64,000 bases of DNA. It comes from Acanthosepion esculentum (Eukaryota; Mollusca; Cephalopoda; Sepiida; Sepiidae). Made by a program: the position numbers and the translations under genes. Location of the stretch: NCBI GenBank assembly GCA_964036315.1, contig OZ038517.1, forward strand, positions 56,928,156 through 56,992,155. Direction: 5' to 3'. Below the pieces are notes generated by a model that was given only the letters and a program-made list of their open reading frames with translations, was not told the origin of the DNA and ran no database searches. This document shows positions 39,101-54,100 of this stretch, one piece after another. The number at the start of each line of letters is the position of its first letter. The stretch's first letter is position 1.

Positions 39101-42100
39101 GGAAGAAAAAAACATTCAATTGTAGTATAATCTAACTCATTTTCATATTACCAAATGAAAAAAGCACATAAATCTCAAATATTTTAAACTATTTTATATA
39201 CTTCTCAAAAATAAAAGAAAACTGGCAACAAAATATGAATTATTTTCAAGTTTCCAAATGAAAAATTACAAAAGTGCTATAAAATTAGACTATTTTCATA
39301 ATTCTAATAGTAAAATGTATAAATCTCCTTCAAATTTAGATTATTTACAAAATTTGGAAGAAAAAAACATTCAATTGTAGCATAATCTAACTCATTTTCA
39401 TATTACCAAATGAAAAAAGCACATAAATCTCAAATATTTTAAATTATTTCATATACTTCTCAAAAATAAAAAAACTGGCAACAAAATATAAATTATTTTC
39501 AAGTTTCCAAATTAAAAATTAAAAATGTGCTATAAAATTAGACTATTTTCATATTTCCAACAACAAAAAAGTATAAATCTCCTTAAAATTTAGATTATTT
39601 ACAAAATTTGGAAGAAAAAAATATTGAATTGTAGAAAAATCTAACTCATTTTAATATTACCAAATTAATTAAGCACAAAAATCAAAAATATTCATAATTA
39701 TTTTATATACTTCTCAAAAATAAAAAACACTGGCAACAAAATATAAATTATTTTCAAGTTTCCAAATGAAAAATTATAAATGTGCTATAAAATTAGACTA
39801 TTTTCATATTTCCAACAGCAAAAAGTATAAATCTTTTAAAAATTAAGATTATTTACAAAATTTGGAAGAAAAAAATATTGAATTGTAGCATAATCTAACT
39901 CATTTTCATATTACCAAATTAATTAAGCACAAAAATCAAAAATATTTTGAATTATTTTATATACTTCTCAAAAAAAAAAAAAAAACTGGCAGAAAAATAT
40001 GAATTATTTTCAAGTTTCCAAATGAAAAATTATAAATGTGATTTGAATTTAGACTATTTTCGTATTTCAAATAGTAAAAAGTATAAATCTCGTTAAAACT
40101 TAAATTATTTACAAAATTTGGAAGAAAAAAACATTCAATTGTAGTATAATCTAACTCATTTTCATATTACCAAATGAAAAAAGCACATAAATCTCAAATA
40201 TTTTAAACTATTTTATATACTTCTCAAAAATAAAAGAAAACTGGCAACAAAATATGAATTATTTTCAAGTTTCCAAATGAAAAATTACAAAAGTGCTATA
40301 AAATTAGACTATTTTCATATTTCTAATAGTAAAATGTATAAATCTCCTTCAAATTTAGATTATTTACAAAATTTGGAAGAAAAAAACATTCAATTGTAGC
40401 ATAATCTAACTCATTTTCATATTACCAAATGAAAAAAGCACATAAATCTCAAATATTTTAAATTATTTCATATACTTCTCAAAAATAAAAAAAAACTGGC
40501 CACAAAATATGAATTATTTTCAAGTTTCCAAATTAAAAATTTAAAATGTGCTATAAAATTAGACTATTTTCATATTTCCAATAGCAAAAAGTATAAATCT
40601 CCTTAAAATTTAGATTATTTACAAAATTTGGAAGAAAAAAAATTCAATTGTTGCATAATCTAACTCATTTTCATAATACCAAATAAAAAAAGCACATAAA
40701 TCTATAATTTTTTAAATTATTTCATATACTTCTCAAAAATAAAAAAACTGGCAACAAAATATAAATTATTTTCAAGTTTCCAAATTAAAAATTAAAAATG
40801 TGCTATAAAATTAGACTATTTTCATATTTCCAATAACAAAAAAGTATAAATCTCCTTAAAATTTAGATTATTTACAAACTTTGGAAGAAAAAAATATTGA
40901 ATTGTAGAAAAATCTAACTCATTTTCATATTACCAAATTAATTAAGCACAAAAATCAAAAATATTTATAATTATTTTATATACTTCTCAAAAATAAAAAA
41001 AAAACTGGCAGAAAAATATGAATTATTTTCAAGTTTCCAAATGAAAAATTATAAATGTGATATGAATTTAGACTATTTTCATATTTCAAATAGTAAAAAG
41101 TATAAATCTCGTTAAAACTTAAATTATTTACAAAATTTGGAAGAAAAAAAACATTCAATTGTAGTATAATCTAACTCATTTTCATATTACCAAATGAAAA
41201 AAGCACATAAATCTCAAATATTTTAAGATATTTTATATACTTCTCAAACATAAAAGAAAACTGGCAACAAAATATGAATTATTTTCAAGTTTCCAAATGA
41301 AAAATTACAAAAGTGCTATAAAATTAGACTATTTTCATATTTCTAATAGTAAAATGTATAAATCTCCTTCAAATTTAGATTATTTACAAAATTTGGAAGA
41401 AAAAAACATTCAATTGTAGCATAATCTAACTCATTTTCATATTACCAAATGAAAAAAGCACATAAATCTCAAATATTTTAAATTATTTCATATATTTCTC
41501 AAAAATAAAAAAACTGGCCCCAAAATATAAATTATTTTCAAGTTTCCAAATTAAAAATTTCAAATGTGCTATAAAATTAGACTATTTTCATATTTCCAAT
41601 AACAAAAAAGTATAAATCTCTTTAAAATTTAGATTATTTACAAAATTTGGAAGAAAAAAATATTGAATTGTAGCATAATCTAACGCATTATCGAATTACC
41701 AAACGAAAAAAGCACATAAATCAAAAATATTTTAAATTATTTTATATACTTCTCAAAAATAAAAAAAAACTGGCAACAAAATATGAATTATTTTCAAGTT
41801 TCCAAATGAAAAATTATAAATGTGCTATGAATTTAGACTATTTTCATATTTCAAATAGTAAAAAGTATAAATCTCCCTAAAATTTAAATTATTTACAAAA
41901 TTTGGAAGAAAAAAACATTCAATTGTAGTATAATCTAACTCATTTTCATATTACCAAATGAAAAAAGCATATAAATCTCAAATATTTTATATTGTTTTAT
42001 ATACTTCTCAAAAATAAAAGAAAACTGGCAACAAAATATGAATTATTTTCAAGTTTCCAAATGAAAAATTATAAATGTGCTATAAAATTAGACTATTTTC

Positions 42101-42530
42101 ATATTTCCAATAGCAAAAAGTATAAATCTCCTTAAAATTTAGATTATTTACAAAATTTGGAAGAAAAAAACATTCAATTGTAGCATAATCTAACTCATTT
42201 TCTTATTACCAAATGAAAAAAGACCATAAATCTCAAATATTTTAAATTTTTTTATATACTTCTCAAAAATACAAAAAAACTGGCAACAAAATATGAATTA
42301 TTTTCAAGTTTCCAAATGAAAAATTATAAATGTGCTACAAAATTAGACTATTTTCATATTTTCAATAACAAAAAGTATAAATCTCCTTAAAATTTAGATT
42401 ATTTACAAAATTTGGAAGAAAAAAACATTCAATTGTAGCATAATCTAACTCATTTTCATATTACCAAATGAAAAAAGCACATAAATCTCAAATATTTTAA
42501 ATTATTTCATATACTTCTCAAAAAGAAAAA
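33110..42530 (+). repeat. Nested higher-order repeat, 5604-bp offset (4+4+7+7 monomers) with a shorter second copy
   Basis: The variant CTTTTAAAAATTAAG lies at 33211, 34229, 38815 and 39833. That is a 1018-bp pair, repeated 5604 bp later. ACTGGCCACAAAATATG lies at 34891, 36674 and 40495, giving offsets of 1783 and 3821. CGCATTATCGAATTACC lies at 36079, 37863 and 41684, giving 1784 and 3821. Two 4-monomer blocks plus two 7-monomer blocks therefore make the first 22-monomer unit. The second copy has the two 4-monomer blocks and only one 7-monomer block (15 monomers, 3821 bp). Identical 60-codon minus-strand open frames at 37155-37337 and 40976-41158 reflect this duplication and are not genes. 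Confidence 0.78.
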
Positions 42531-45179
42531 AACTGGCAACAAAATATAAATTATTTTCAAGTTTCCAAAATAAAAATTAAAAATGTGCTATAAAATTAGA
42601 CTATTTTCATATTTCCAATAACAAAAAAGTATAAATCTCCTTAAAATTTAGATTATTTACAAAATTTGGATGAAAAAAATATTGAATTGTAGGATAATCT
42701 AACTCATTTACATATTACCAAATTAATTAAGCACAAAAATCAAAAATATTTTAAATTATTTTATATACTTCTCAAAAATAAAAAAAACTGGCAGAAAAAT
42801 ATGAATTATTTTCAAGTTTCCAAATGAAAAATTATAAATGTGATATGAATTTAGACTAATTTCGTATTTCAAATAGTAAAAAGTATAAATCTCGTTAAAA
42901 CTTAAATTATTTACAAAATTTGGAAGAAAGAAACATTCAATTGTAGTATAATCTAACTCATTTTCATATTACCAAATGAAAAAAGCACATAAATCTCAAA
43001 TATTTTAAACTATGTTATATACTTTTCAAAAATAAAAGAAAACTGGCAACAAAATATGAATTATTTTCAAGTTTCCAAATGAAAAATTACAAAAGTGCTA
43101 TAAAATTAGACTATTTTCATATTTCTAATAGTAAAATGTATAAATCTCCTTCAAATTTAGATTATTTACAAAATTTGAAAGAAAAAAACATTCAATTGTA
43201 GCATAATCTAACTCATTTTCATATTACCAAATGAAAAAAGCACATAAATCTCAAATATTTTAAATTATTTCATATACTTCTCAAAAATAAAAAAACTGGC
43301 CACAAAATATAAATTATTTTCAAGTTTCCAAATTAAAAATTTAAAATGTGCTATAAAATTAGACTATTTTCATATTTCCAATAACAAAAAAGTATAAATC
43401 TCTTTAAAATTTAGATTATTTACAAAATTTGGAAGAAAAAAATATTGAATTGTAGCATAATCCAACGCATTTTCATATTACCAAATGAAAAAAGCACATA
43501 AATCAAAAATATTTTAAATTTTTTTATATACTTCTAAAAAATAAAAAAACAACTGGCAACAAAATATGAATTATTTTCAAGTTTCCAAATGAAAAATTAT
43601 AAATGTGCTATAAAATTAGACTATTTTCATATTTCCAATAGTAAAAAGTATAAATCTCGTTAAAACTTAAATTATTTACAAAATTTGGAAGAAAAAAACA
43701 TTCAATTGTAGTATAATCTAACTCATTTTCATATTACCAAATGAAAAAAGCACATAAATCTCAAATATTTTAAATTATTTTATATACTTCTCAAAAATAA
43801 TAGAAAACTGGCAACAAAATATGAATTATTTTGAAGTTTCCAAATGAAAAATTACAAATGTGCTATAAAATTAGACAATTTTCATATTTCCAATAGCAAA
43901 AAGTATATATCTCCTTAAAATTTAGATTATTTACAAAATTTGGGAGAAAAAAACATTCAATTGTATCATAATCTAACTCATTTTCATATTACCAAATGAA
44001 AAAAGCACATAAATCTCAAATATTTTAAATTATTTCATATACTTCTCAAAAATAAAAAAACTGGCCGCAAAATATAAATTATTTTCAAGTTTCCAAATTT
44101 AAAATGTCCTATAAAATTAGACTATTTTCATATTTCCAATAACAAAAAAGTATAAATCTCTTTAAAATTTAGATTATTCACAAAATTTGGAAGAAAAAAC
44201 ATTCATTTTTAGCATAATCTAACTCATTTTCATATTACCAAATGAAAAAAGCACATTAATCTGAAATATTTTAAATTATTATTATTTATCCTTTTAAAAG
44301 ATAAAATAAACTGGCAACAAAATATGAATTATTTTCAAGTTTCCAAATGAAAAATTATAAATGTGCTATAAAATTAGACTATTTTCATTTTTCCAATAGC
44401 AAAAAGTATAAATCTCCTTAAAATTTAGATTATTTACAAAATTTGGAAGAAAAAAACATTCAATTGTCGCATAATCTAAGTCATTATCATATTACCAAAT
44501 GAAAAAAGCATATAAATCTCAAATATTTTAAATTATTTTTTATACTTCTCAAAAAAAAAAAAAAACTGGCAACAAAATATGAATTATTTTCAAGATTGCA
44601 AATGAAAAATTATAAATGTGCTATAAAATTAGACTATTTTCATATTCCAATAGTAAAATGTATAAATCTCCTTAAAATTTACATTCTTTACAAAATTTGG
44701 AAGAAAAAAACATTCAATTGTAGCATAATATAACTCATTTTCATATTACCAAATGAAAAAAGCACATAAATCTGAAAATATTTTAAATTATTTTATATAC
44801 TTCTCAAAAATAAAAAAAAACTGGCAACAAAATATGAATTATTTTCAAGTTTCGATATGAAAAATTATAAATGTGCTATAAAATTAGACTATTTTCATAT
44901 TTCCAATAATAAAAAATTATAAAACTACTTAAAATTTAGATTATTTGCAAAATTTGGAAGAAAAAAACATTCAATTTTACCATAATATTACTCATTTTAA
45001 TATTACCAAATGAAAAAAGCTCATAAATCTCAAATATTTTAAATTATTTTATATACGTCTCAAAAATAAAAACAAACTGGCAACAAAATATGAATTATTT
45101 TAACGTTTCCAGATGAAAAATTACAAATGTGCTATGAAATTAGACTATTTTCATATTTCCAATAGTAAAAAGTATAAAT

Positions 45180-48100
45180 CTCCTTAAAATTTAGATTATT
45201 TACAAAATTTGGAAGAAAAAAACATTCAATTGTAGCATAATCTAACTCATTTTCATATTACCAAAGGAAAAAAGCACATAAATCTGTAATATTTTAAATT
45301 ATTTTATATACTTCTCAAAAATAAAAAAAAACTGGCAACAAAATATGAATTATTTTCAAGATTCCAAATGAAAAATTATAAATGTGCTATAAAATTAGAA
45401 TATTTTCATATTTCCAATAGTAAAAAGTATAAATCTCGTCAAAATGTAGAATATTTACAAAATTCTGAAGAAAAAACATTCATTTGTAGCATAATCTAAC
45501 TCATTTTGATATTACCAAATGAAAAAAGCACATAAATCTGAAATATTTTAAATTATTTTATATACATCTCAAAAATAAAAAAAATGAAAATAAATATGAA
45601 TTATTTTCAAGTTTCTATATGAAAACTTATAAATGTGCTATAAAATTAGACTATTTTCATATTTCCAATAGCAAAAAGAATAAATCTCCTTAAAATTTAC
45701 ATTATTTGCAAAATTTGGAAGAAAAAAACATTCAAGTGTAGCATAATCTAACTCATCTTCATATTACCAAATGAAAAAAAGCACATAAATCTCAAAAATT
45801 TCAAATTATTTTATATACTTCTCAAAAATAAAAAAAAACTGGCAAGAAAATATGAATTATTTTCAAGATTGCAAATGAAAAATTTTAAATGTGCTATAAA
45901 ATTAGAGTATTTTCATATTTCCAATAGTAAAAAGTATAAATCTTTTTAAAATTTAGATTATTTACAAAATTTCGGAGAAGAAAACATTCAATTGTAGCAT
46001 AATCTAACTCATTTTCATATTACCAAATGCAAAAAGCACATAAATCTCAAATATTTTAAATTATTTCACATACTTCTCAAAAATAAAAAAAACTGGCAAC
46101 AAAATATGAATTATTTTCAAGTTTCAAAATGAAAAATTATAAATGTGCTATAAACTTAGAGTATTTAAATATTTCCAATAGTAAAAAGTATAAATCTCCT
46201 TAAAATTTAGATTATTTGCAAAATTTGGAAGAAAAAAACATTCAATTGTAGCATAATCTAACTCATTTTCATATTACCAAATGAAAAAAGCACATAAATC
46301 TCAAATATTTTAAATTATTTTATATACTTCTCAAAAATAAAAAAAAACTGGCAGCAAAATATGAATTATTTTCAAGTTTCCAAATGAAAATTTATAATTG
46401 TGCTATAAAATTAGACTATTTTCATATTTCCAATAGCAAAAAGTATAAATCTCCTTAAAATTTAGATTATTTACAATATTTGGAAGAAAAAACCATTCAG
46501 TTGTAGCATAATCTAACTCATTTTCATATTACCAAATGAAAAAAGCACATAAATCTAGAATTTTTTAAATTATTTTATATACTTCTCAAAAATAAAAAAA
46601 ACTGGCAACAAAATATGAATTATTTCCAAGTTTCGATATGAAAAATTATAAATGTGCTATAAAATTAGATTATTTTCATATTTCCAACAGCAAAAAGTAT
46701 AAATCTCCTTAAAATGTAGATTATTTACAAAATTTGGAAGAAAAAAACATTCAAGTGTAGCATAATCTAACTCATTTTCATATTACCAAATGAAAAAAGC
46801 ACATAAATCTCAAATATTTCAAATTATTTTATATACTTCTCAAAAATAAAAAAAAACTGGCAACAAAATATGAATTATTTTCAAGATTCCAAATGAAAAA
46901 TTATAAATGTGCTATAAAATTAGACTATTTTCATATTTCCTATAGTAAAAAGTATAAACCTCCTTAAAATTTAGATTATTTACAAAATTTCGGAGAAAAA
47001 AACATTCAATTGTAGCATAATCTAACTCATTTTCATATTACCAAATGAAAAAAGCACATAAATCTAGAATTTTTTAAAATTATTTTACATACTTCACAAA
47101 AAAAAAAAACTGGCAACAAAATATGAATTATTTTCAAGATTCCAAATGAAAAATTATAAATGTGCTATAAAATTAGACTATTTTCATATTTCCAATAGCA
47201 AAATTATAAATCTCCTTAAAATTTAGATTATTTACAAAATTTGGAAGAAAAAAACATTCAATTGTAGCATAATCTAACTCATTTTCATATTACCAAATGA
47301 AAAAAGCAGATAAATCTCAAATATTTTAAATTATTTTATATGCTTCTCAAAAATAAGAAAAAACTGGCAACAAAATATGAATTATTTTCAAGATTCCAAA
47401 TGAAAAATTATAAATGTGCTATAAAATTAGACTATTTTCATATTTCCAATAGCAAAAAGTATAAATCTCCTTAAAATTTAGATTATTTACAAAATTTGGA
47501 AGAAAAACACATTCAATTGTAGCATAATCTAACTCATTTTCATATTACCAAATGAAAAAAGCACATTAATCTCAAATATTTTAAATTATTTTATATACGT
47601 CTCAAAAATAAAAACAAACTGGCAACAATATATGAATTATTTTCAAGTTTCGATATGAAAAACTAGAAATGTGCTATAAAATTAGAGTATTTTCATATTT
47701 CCAATAGTAAAAAGTATAAATCTCCTTAAAATTTAGATTATTTACAAAATTTCGGTGAAAAAAACATTCAATTGTAGCATAATCTAACTCATTTTCATAT
47801 TACCAAATGAAAAAAGCACATAATTCTATAATTTTTTTAATTATTTTATATACGTCTCAAAAATAAAAATAAACTGGCAACAATATATGAATTATTTTAA
47901 TGTTTCGATATGAAAAATTAGAAATGTGCTATACAATTAGACTATTTTCATATTATCAATAGTAAAAAGTATAAATCTCCTTAAAATTTAGATTATTTAC
48001 AAAATTTGGAAGAAAAAAACATTCAATTGTAGCATAATCTAACTCATTTTCATATTACCAAAGGAAAAAAGCACATAAATCTGTAATATTTTAAATTATT

Positions 48101-51100
48101 TTATATACTTCTCAAAAATAAAAAAAAACTGGCAACAAAATATGAATTATTTTCAAGATTCCAAATGAAAAATTATAAATGTGCTATAAAATTAGAATAT
48201 TTTCATATTTCCAATAGTAAAAAGTATAAATCTCGTCAAAATGTAGAATATTTACAAAATTCTGAAGAAAAAACATTCATTTGTAGCATAATCTAACTCA
48301 TTTTGATATTACCAAATGAAAAAAGCACATAAATCTGAAATATTTTAAATTATTTTATATACATCTCAAAAATAAAAAAAATGAAAATAAATATGAATTA
48401 TTTTCAAGTTTCTATATGAAAACTTATAAATGTGCTATAAAATTAGACTATTTTCATATTTCCAATAGCAAAAAGAATAAATCTCCTTAAAATTTACATT
48501 ATTTGCAAAATTTGGAAGAAAAAAACATTCAAGTGTAGCATAATCTAACTCATTTTCATATTACCAAATGAAAAAAAGCACATAAATCTCAAAAATTTCA
48601 AATTATTTTATATACTTCTCAAAAATAAAAAAAAACTGGCAAGAAAATATGAATTATTTTCAAGATTGCAAATGAAAAATTTTAAATGTGCTATAAAATT
48701 AGAGTATTTTCATATTTCCAATAGTAAAAAGTATAAATCTTTTTAAAATTTAGATTATTTACAAAATTTCGGAGAAGAAAACATTCAATTGTAGCATAAT
48801 CTAACTCATTTTCATATTACCAAATGCAAAAAGCACATAAATCTCAAATATTTTAAATTATTTCACATACTTCTCAAAAATAAAAAAAACTGGCAACAAA
48901 ATATGAATTATTTTCAAGTTTCAAAATGAAAAATTATAAATGTGCTATAAACTTAGAGTATTTAAATATTTCCAATAGTAAAAAGTATAAATCTCCTTAA
49001 AATTTAGATTATTTGCAAAATTTGGAAGAAAAAAACATTCAATTGTAGCATAATCTAACTCATTTTCATATTACCAAATGAAAAAAGCACATAAATCTCA
49101 AATATTTTAAATTATTTTATATACTTCTCAAAAATAAAAAAAAACTGGCAGCAAAATATGAATTATTTTCAAGTTTCCAAATGAAAATTTATAATTGTGC
49201 TATAAAATTAGACTATTTTCATATTTCCAATAGCAAAAAGTATAAATCTCCTTAAAATTTAGATTATTTACAAAATTTGGAAGAAAAAACCATTCAGTTG
49301 TAGCATAATCTAACTCATTTTCATATTACCAAATGAAAAAAGCACATAAATCTAGAATTTTTTAAATTATTTTATATACTTCTCAAAAATAAAAAAAACT
49401 GGCAACAAAATATGAATTATTTCCAAGTTTCGATATGAAAAATTATAAATGTGCTATAAAATTAGATTATTTTCATATTTCCAATAGCAAAAAGTATAAA
49501 TCTCCTTAAAATGTAGATTATTTACAAAATTTGGAAGAAAAAAACATTCAAGTGTAGCATAATCTAACTCATTTTCATATTACCAAATGAAAAAAGCACA
49601 TAAATCTCAAATATTTCAAATTATTTTATATACTTCTCAAAAATAAAAAAAAACTGGCAACAAAATATGAATTATTTTCAAGATTCCAAATGAAAAATTA
49701 TAAATGTGCTATAAAATTAGACTATTTTCATATTTCCTATAGTAAAAAGTATAAACCTCCTTAAAATTTAGATTATTTACAAAATTTCGGAGAAAAAAAC
49801 ATTCAATTGTAGCATAATCTAACTCATTTTCATATTACCAAATGAAAAAAGCACATAAATCTAGAATTTTTTAAAATTATTTTACATACTTCACAAAAAA
49901 AAAAAACTGGCAACAAAATATGAATTATTTTCAAGATTCCAAATGAAAAATTATAAATGTGCTATAAAATTAGACTATTTTCATATTTCCAATAGCAAAA
50001 TTATAAATCTCCTTAAAATTTAGATTATTTACAAAATTTGGAAGAAAAAAACATTCAATTGTAGCATAATCTAACTCATTTTCATATTACCAAATGAAAA
50101 AAGCAGATAAATCTCAAATATTTTAAATTATTTCATATGCTTCTCAAAAATAAGAAAGAACTGGCAACAAAATATGAATTATTTTCAAGATTCCAAATGA
50201 AAAATTATAAATGTGCTATAAAATTAGACTATTTTCATATTTCCAATAGCAAAAAGTATAAATCTCCTTAAAATTTAGATTATTTACAAAATTTGGAAGA
50301 AAAACACATTCAATTGTAGCATAATCTAACTCATTTTCATATTACCAAATGAAAAAAGCACATTAATCTCAAATATTTTAAATTATTTTATATACGTCTC
50401 AAAAATAAAAACAAACTGGCAACAATATATGAATTATTTTCAAGTTTCGATATGAAAAATTAGAAATGTGCTACAAAATTAGAGTATTTTCATATTTCCA
50501 ATAGTAAAAAGTATAAATCTCCTTAAAATTTAGATTATTTACAAAATTTCGGTGAAAAAAACATTCAATTGTAGCATAATCTAACTCATTTTCATATTAC
50601 CAAATGAAAAAAGCACATTAATCTCAAATATTTTTTTAATTATTTTATATACGTCTCAAAAATAAAAATAAACTGGCAACAATATATGAATTATTTTAAA
50701 GTTTCGATATGAAAAATTAGAAATGTGCTATAAAATTAGACTATTTTCATATTATCAATAGTAAAAAGTATAAATCTCCTTAAAATTTAGATTATTTACA
50801 AAATTTGGAAGAAAAAAACATTCAATTGTAGCATAATCTAACTCATTTTCATATTACCAAAGGAAAAAAGCACATAAATCTGTAATATTTTAAATTATTT
50901 TATATACTTCTCAAAAATAAAAAAAAACTGGCAACAAAATATGAATTATTTTCAAGATTCCAAATGAAAAATTATAAATGTGCTATAAAATTAGAATATT
51001 TTCATATTTCCAATAGTAAAAAGTATAAATCTCGTCAAAATGTAGAATATTTACAAAATTCTGAAGAAAAAACATTCATTTGTAGCATAATCTAACTCAT

Positions 51101-54100
51101 TTTGATATTACCAAATGAAAAAAGCACATAAATCTGAAATATTTTAAATTATTTTATATACATCTCAAAAATAAAAAAAATGAAAATAAATATGAATTAT
51201 TTTCAAGTTTCTATATGAAAACTTATAAATGTGCTATAAAATTAGACTATTTTCATATTTCCAATAGCAAAAAGAATAAATCTCCTTAAAATTTACATTA
51301 TTTGCAAAATTTGGAAGAAAAAACCATTCAATTGTAGCATAATCTAACTCATTTTCATATTACCAAATGCAAAAAGCACATAAATCTCAAATATTTTAAA
51401 TTATTTCACATACTTCTCAAAAATAAAAAAAACTGGCAACAAAATATGAATTATTTTCAAGTTTCAAAATGAAAAATTATAAATGTGCTATAAACTTAGA
51501 GTATTTAAATATTTCCAATAGTAAAAAGTATAAATCTCCTTAAAATTTAGATTATTTGCAAAATTTGGAAGAAAAAAACATTCAATTGTAGCATAATCTA
51601 ACTCATTTTCATATTACCAAATGAAAAAAGCACATAAATCTCAAATATTTTAAATTATTTTATATACTTCTCAAAAATAAAAAAAAACTGGCAGCAAAAT
51701 ATGAATTATTTTCAAGTTTCCAAATGAAAATTTATAATTGTGCTATAAAATTAGACTATTTTCATATTTCCAATAGCAAAAAGTATAAATCTCCTTAAAA
51801 TTTAGATTATTTACAAAATTTGGAAGAAAAAACCATTCAATTGTAGCATAATCTAACTCATTTTCATATTACCAAATGAAAAAAGCACATAAATCTAGAA
51901 TTTTTTAAATTATTTTATATACTTCTCAAAAATAAAAAAAACTGGCAACAAAATATGAATTATTTCCAAGTTTCGATATGAAAAATTATAAATGTGCTAT
52001 AAAATTAGATTATTTTCATATTTCCAATAGCAAAAAGTATAAATCTCCTTAAAATGTAGATTATTTACAAAATTTGGAAGAAAAAAACATTCAAGTGTAG
52101 CATAATCTAACTCATTTTCATATTACCAAATGAAAAAAGCACATAAATCTCAAATATTAGAAATTATTTTATATACTTCTCAAAAATAAAAAAAAACTGG
52201 CAACAAAATATGAATTATTTTCAAGATTCCAAATGAAAAATTATAAATGTGCTATAAAATTAGACTATTTTCATATTTCCTATAGTAAAAAGTATAAACC
52301 TCCTTAAAATTTAGATTATTTACAAAATTTCGGAGAAAAAAACATTCAATTGTAGCATAATCTAACTCATTTTCATATTACCAAATGAAAAAAGCACATA
52401 AATCTAGAATTTTTTAAAATTATTTTACATACTTCACAAAAAAAAAAAACTGGCAACAAAATATGAATTATTTTCAAGATTCCAAATGAAAAATTATAAA
52501 TGTGCTATAAAATTAGACTATTTTCATATTTCCAATAGCAAAATTATAAATCTCCTTAAAATTTAGATTATTTACAAAATTTGGAAGAAAAAAACATTCA
52601 ATTGTAGCATAATCTAACTCATTTTCATATTACCAAATGAAAAAAGCAGATAAATCTCAAATATTTTAAATTATTTTATATGCTTCTCAAAAATAAGAAA
52701 AAACTGGCAACAAAATATGAATTATTTTCAAGATTCCAAATGAAAAATTATAAATGTGCTATAAAATTAGACTATTTTCATATTTCCAATAGCAAAAAGT
52801 ATAAATCTCCTTAAAATTTAGATTATTTACAAAATTTGGAAGAAAAACACATTCAATTGTAGCATAATCTAACTCATTTTCATATTACCAAATGAAAAAA
52901 GCACATTAATCTCAAATATTTTAAATTATTTTATATACGTCTCAAAAATAAAAACAAACTGGCAACAATATATGAATTATTTTCAAGTTTCGATATGAAA
53001 AATTAGAAATGTGCTACAAAATTAGAGTATTTTCATATTTCCAATAGTAAAAAGTATAAATCTCCTTAAAATTTAGATTATTTACAAAATTTCGGTGAAA
53101 AAAACATTCAATTGTAGCATAATCTAACTCATTTTCATATTAACAAATGAATAAAGCATATAAATCTCAAATATTTCAAATTATTTTATATACTTCTCAA
53201 AAATAAAAAAAAACTGGCAACAAAATATGAATTATTTTCAAGATTCCAAATGAAAAATTATAAATGTGCTATAAAATTAGAATATTTTCATATTTCCAAT
53301 AGTAAAAAGTATAAATCTCGTCAAAATGTAGAATATTTACAAAATTCTGAAGAAAAAACATTCATTTGTAGCATAATCTAACTCATTTTGATATTACCAA
53401 ATGAAAAAAGCACATAAATCTGAAATATTTTAAATTATTTTATATACATCTCAAAAATAAAAAAAATGAAAATAAATATGAATTATTTTCAAGTTTCTAT
53501 ATGAAAACTTATAAATGTGCTATAAAATTAGACTATTTTCATATTTCCAATAGCAAAAAGAATAAATCTCCTTAAAATTTACATTATTTGCAAAATTTGG
53601 AAGAAAAAACCATTCAATTGTAGCATAATCTAACTCATTTTCATATTACCAAATGCAAAAAGCACATAAATCTCAAATATTTTAAATTATTTCACATACT
53701 TCTCAAAAATAAAAAAAACTGGCAACAAAATATGAATTATTTTCAAGTTTCAAAATGAAAAATTATAAATGTGCTATAAACTTAGAGTATTTAAATATTT
53801 CCAATAGTAAAAAGTATAAATCTCCTTAAAATTTAGATTATTTGCAAAATTTGGAAGAAAAAAACATTCAATTGTAGCATAATCTAACTCATTTTCATAT
53901 TACCAAATGAAAAAAGCACATAAATCTCAAATATTTTAAATTATTTTATATACTTCTCAAAAATAAAAAAAAACTGGCAGCAAAATATGAATTATTTTCA
54001 AGTTTCCAAATGAAAATTTATAATTGTGCTATAAAATTAGACTATTTTCATATTTCCAATAGCAAAAAGTATAAATCTCCTTAAAATTTAGATTATTTAC

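Noticed and set aside
37155..41158. Identical 60-codon minus-strand frames at 37155-37337 and 40976-41158
   Set aside because: They are chance open stretches within satellite monomers, duplicated by the 3821-bp higher-order repeat.
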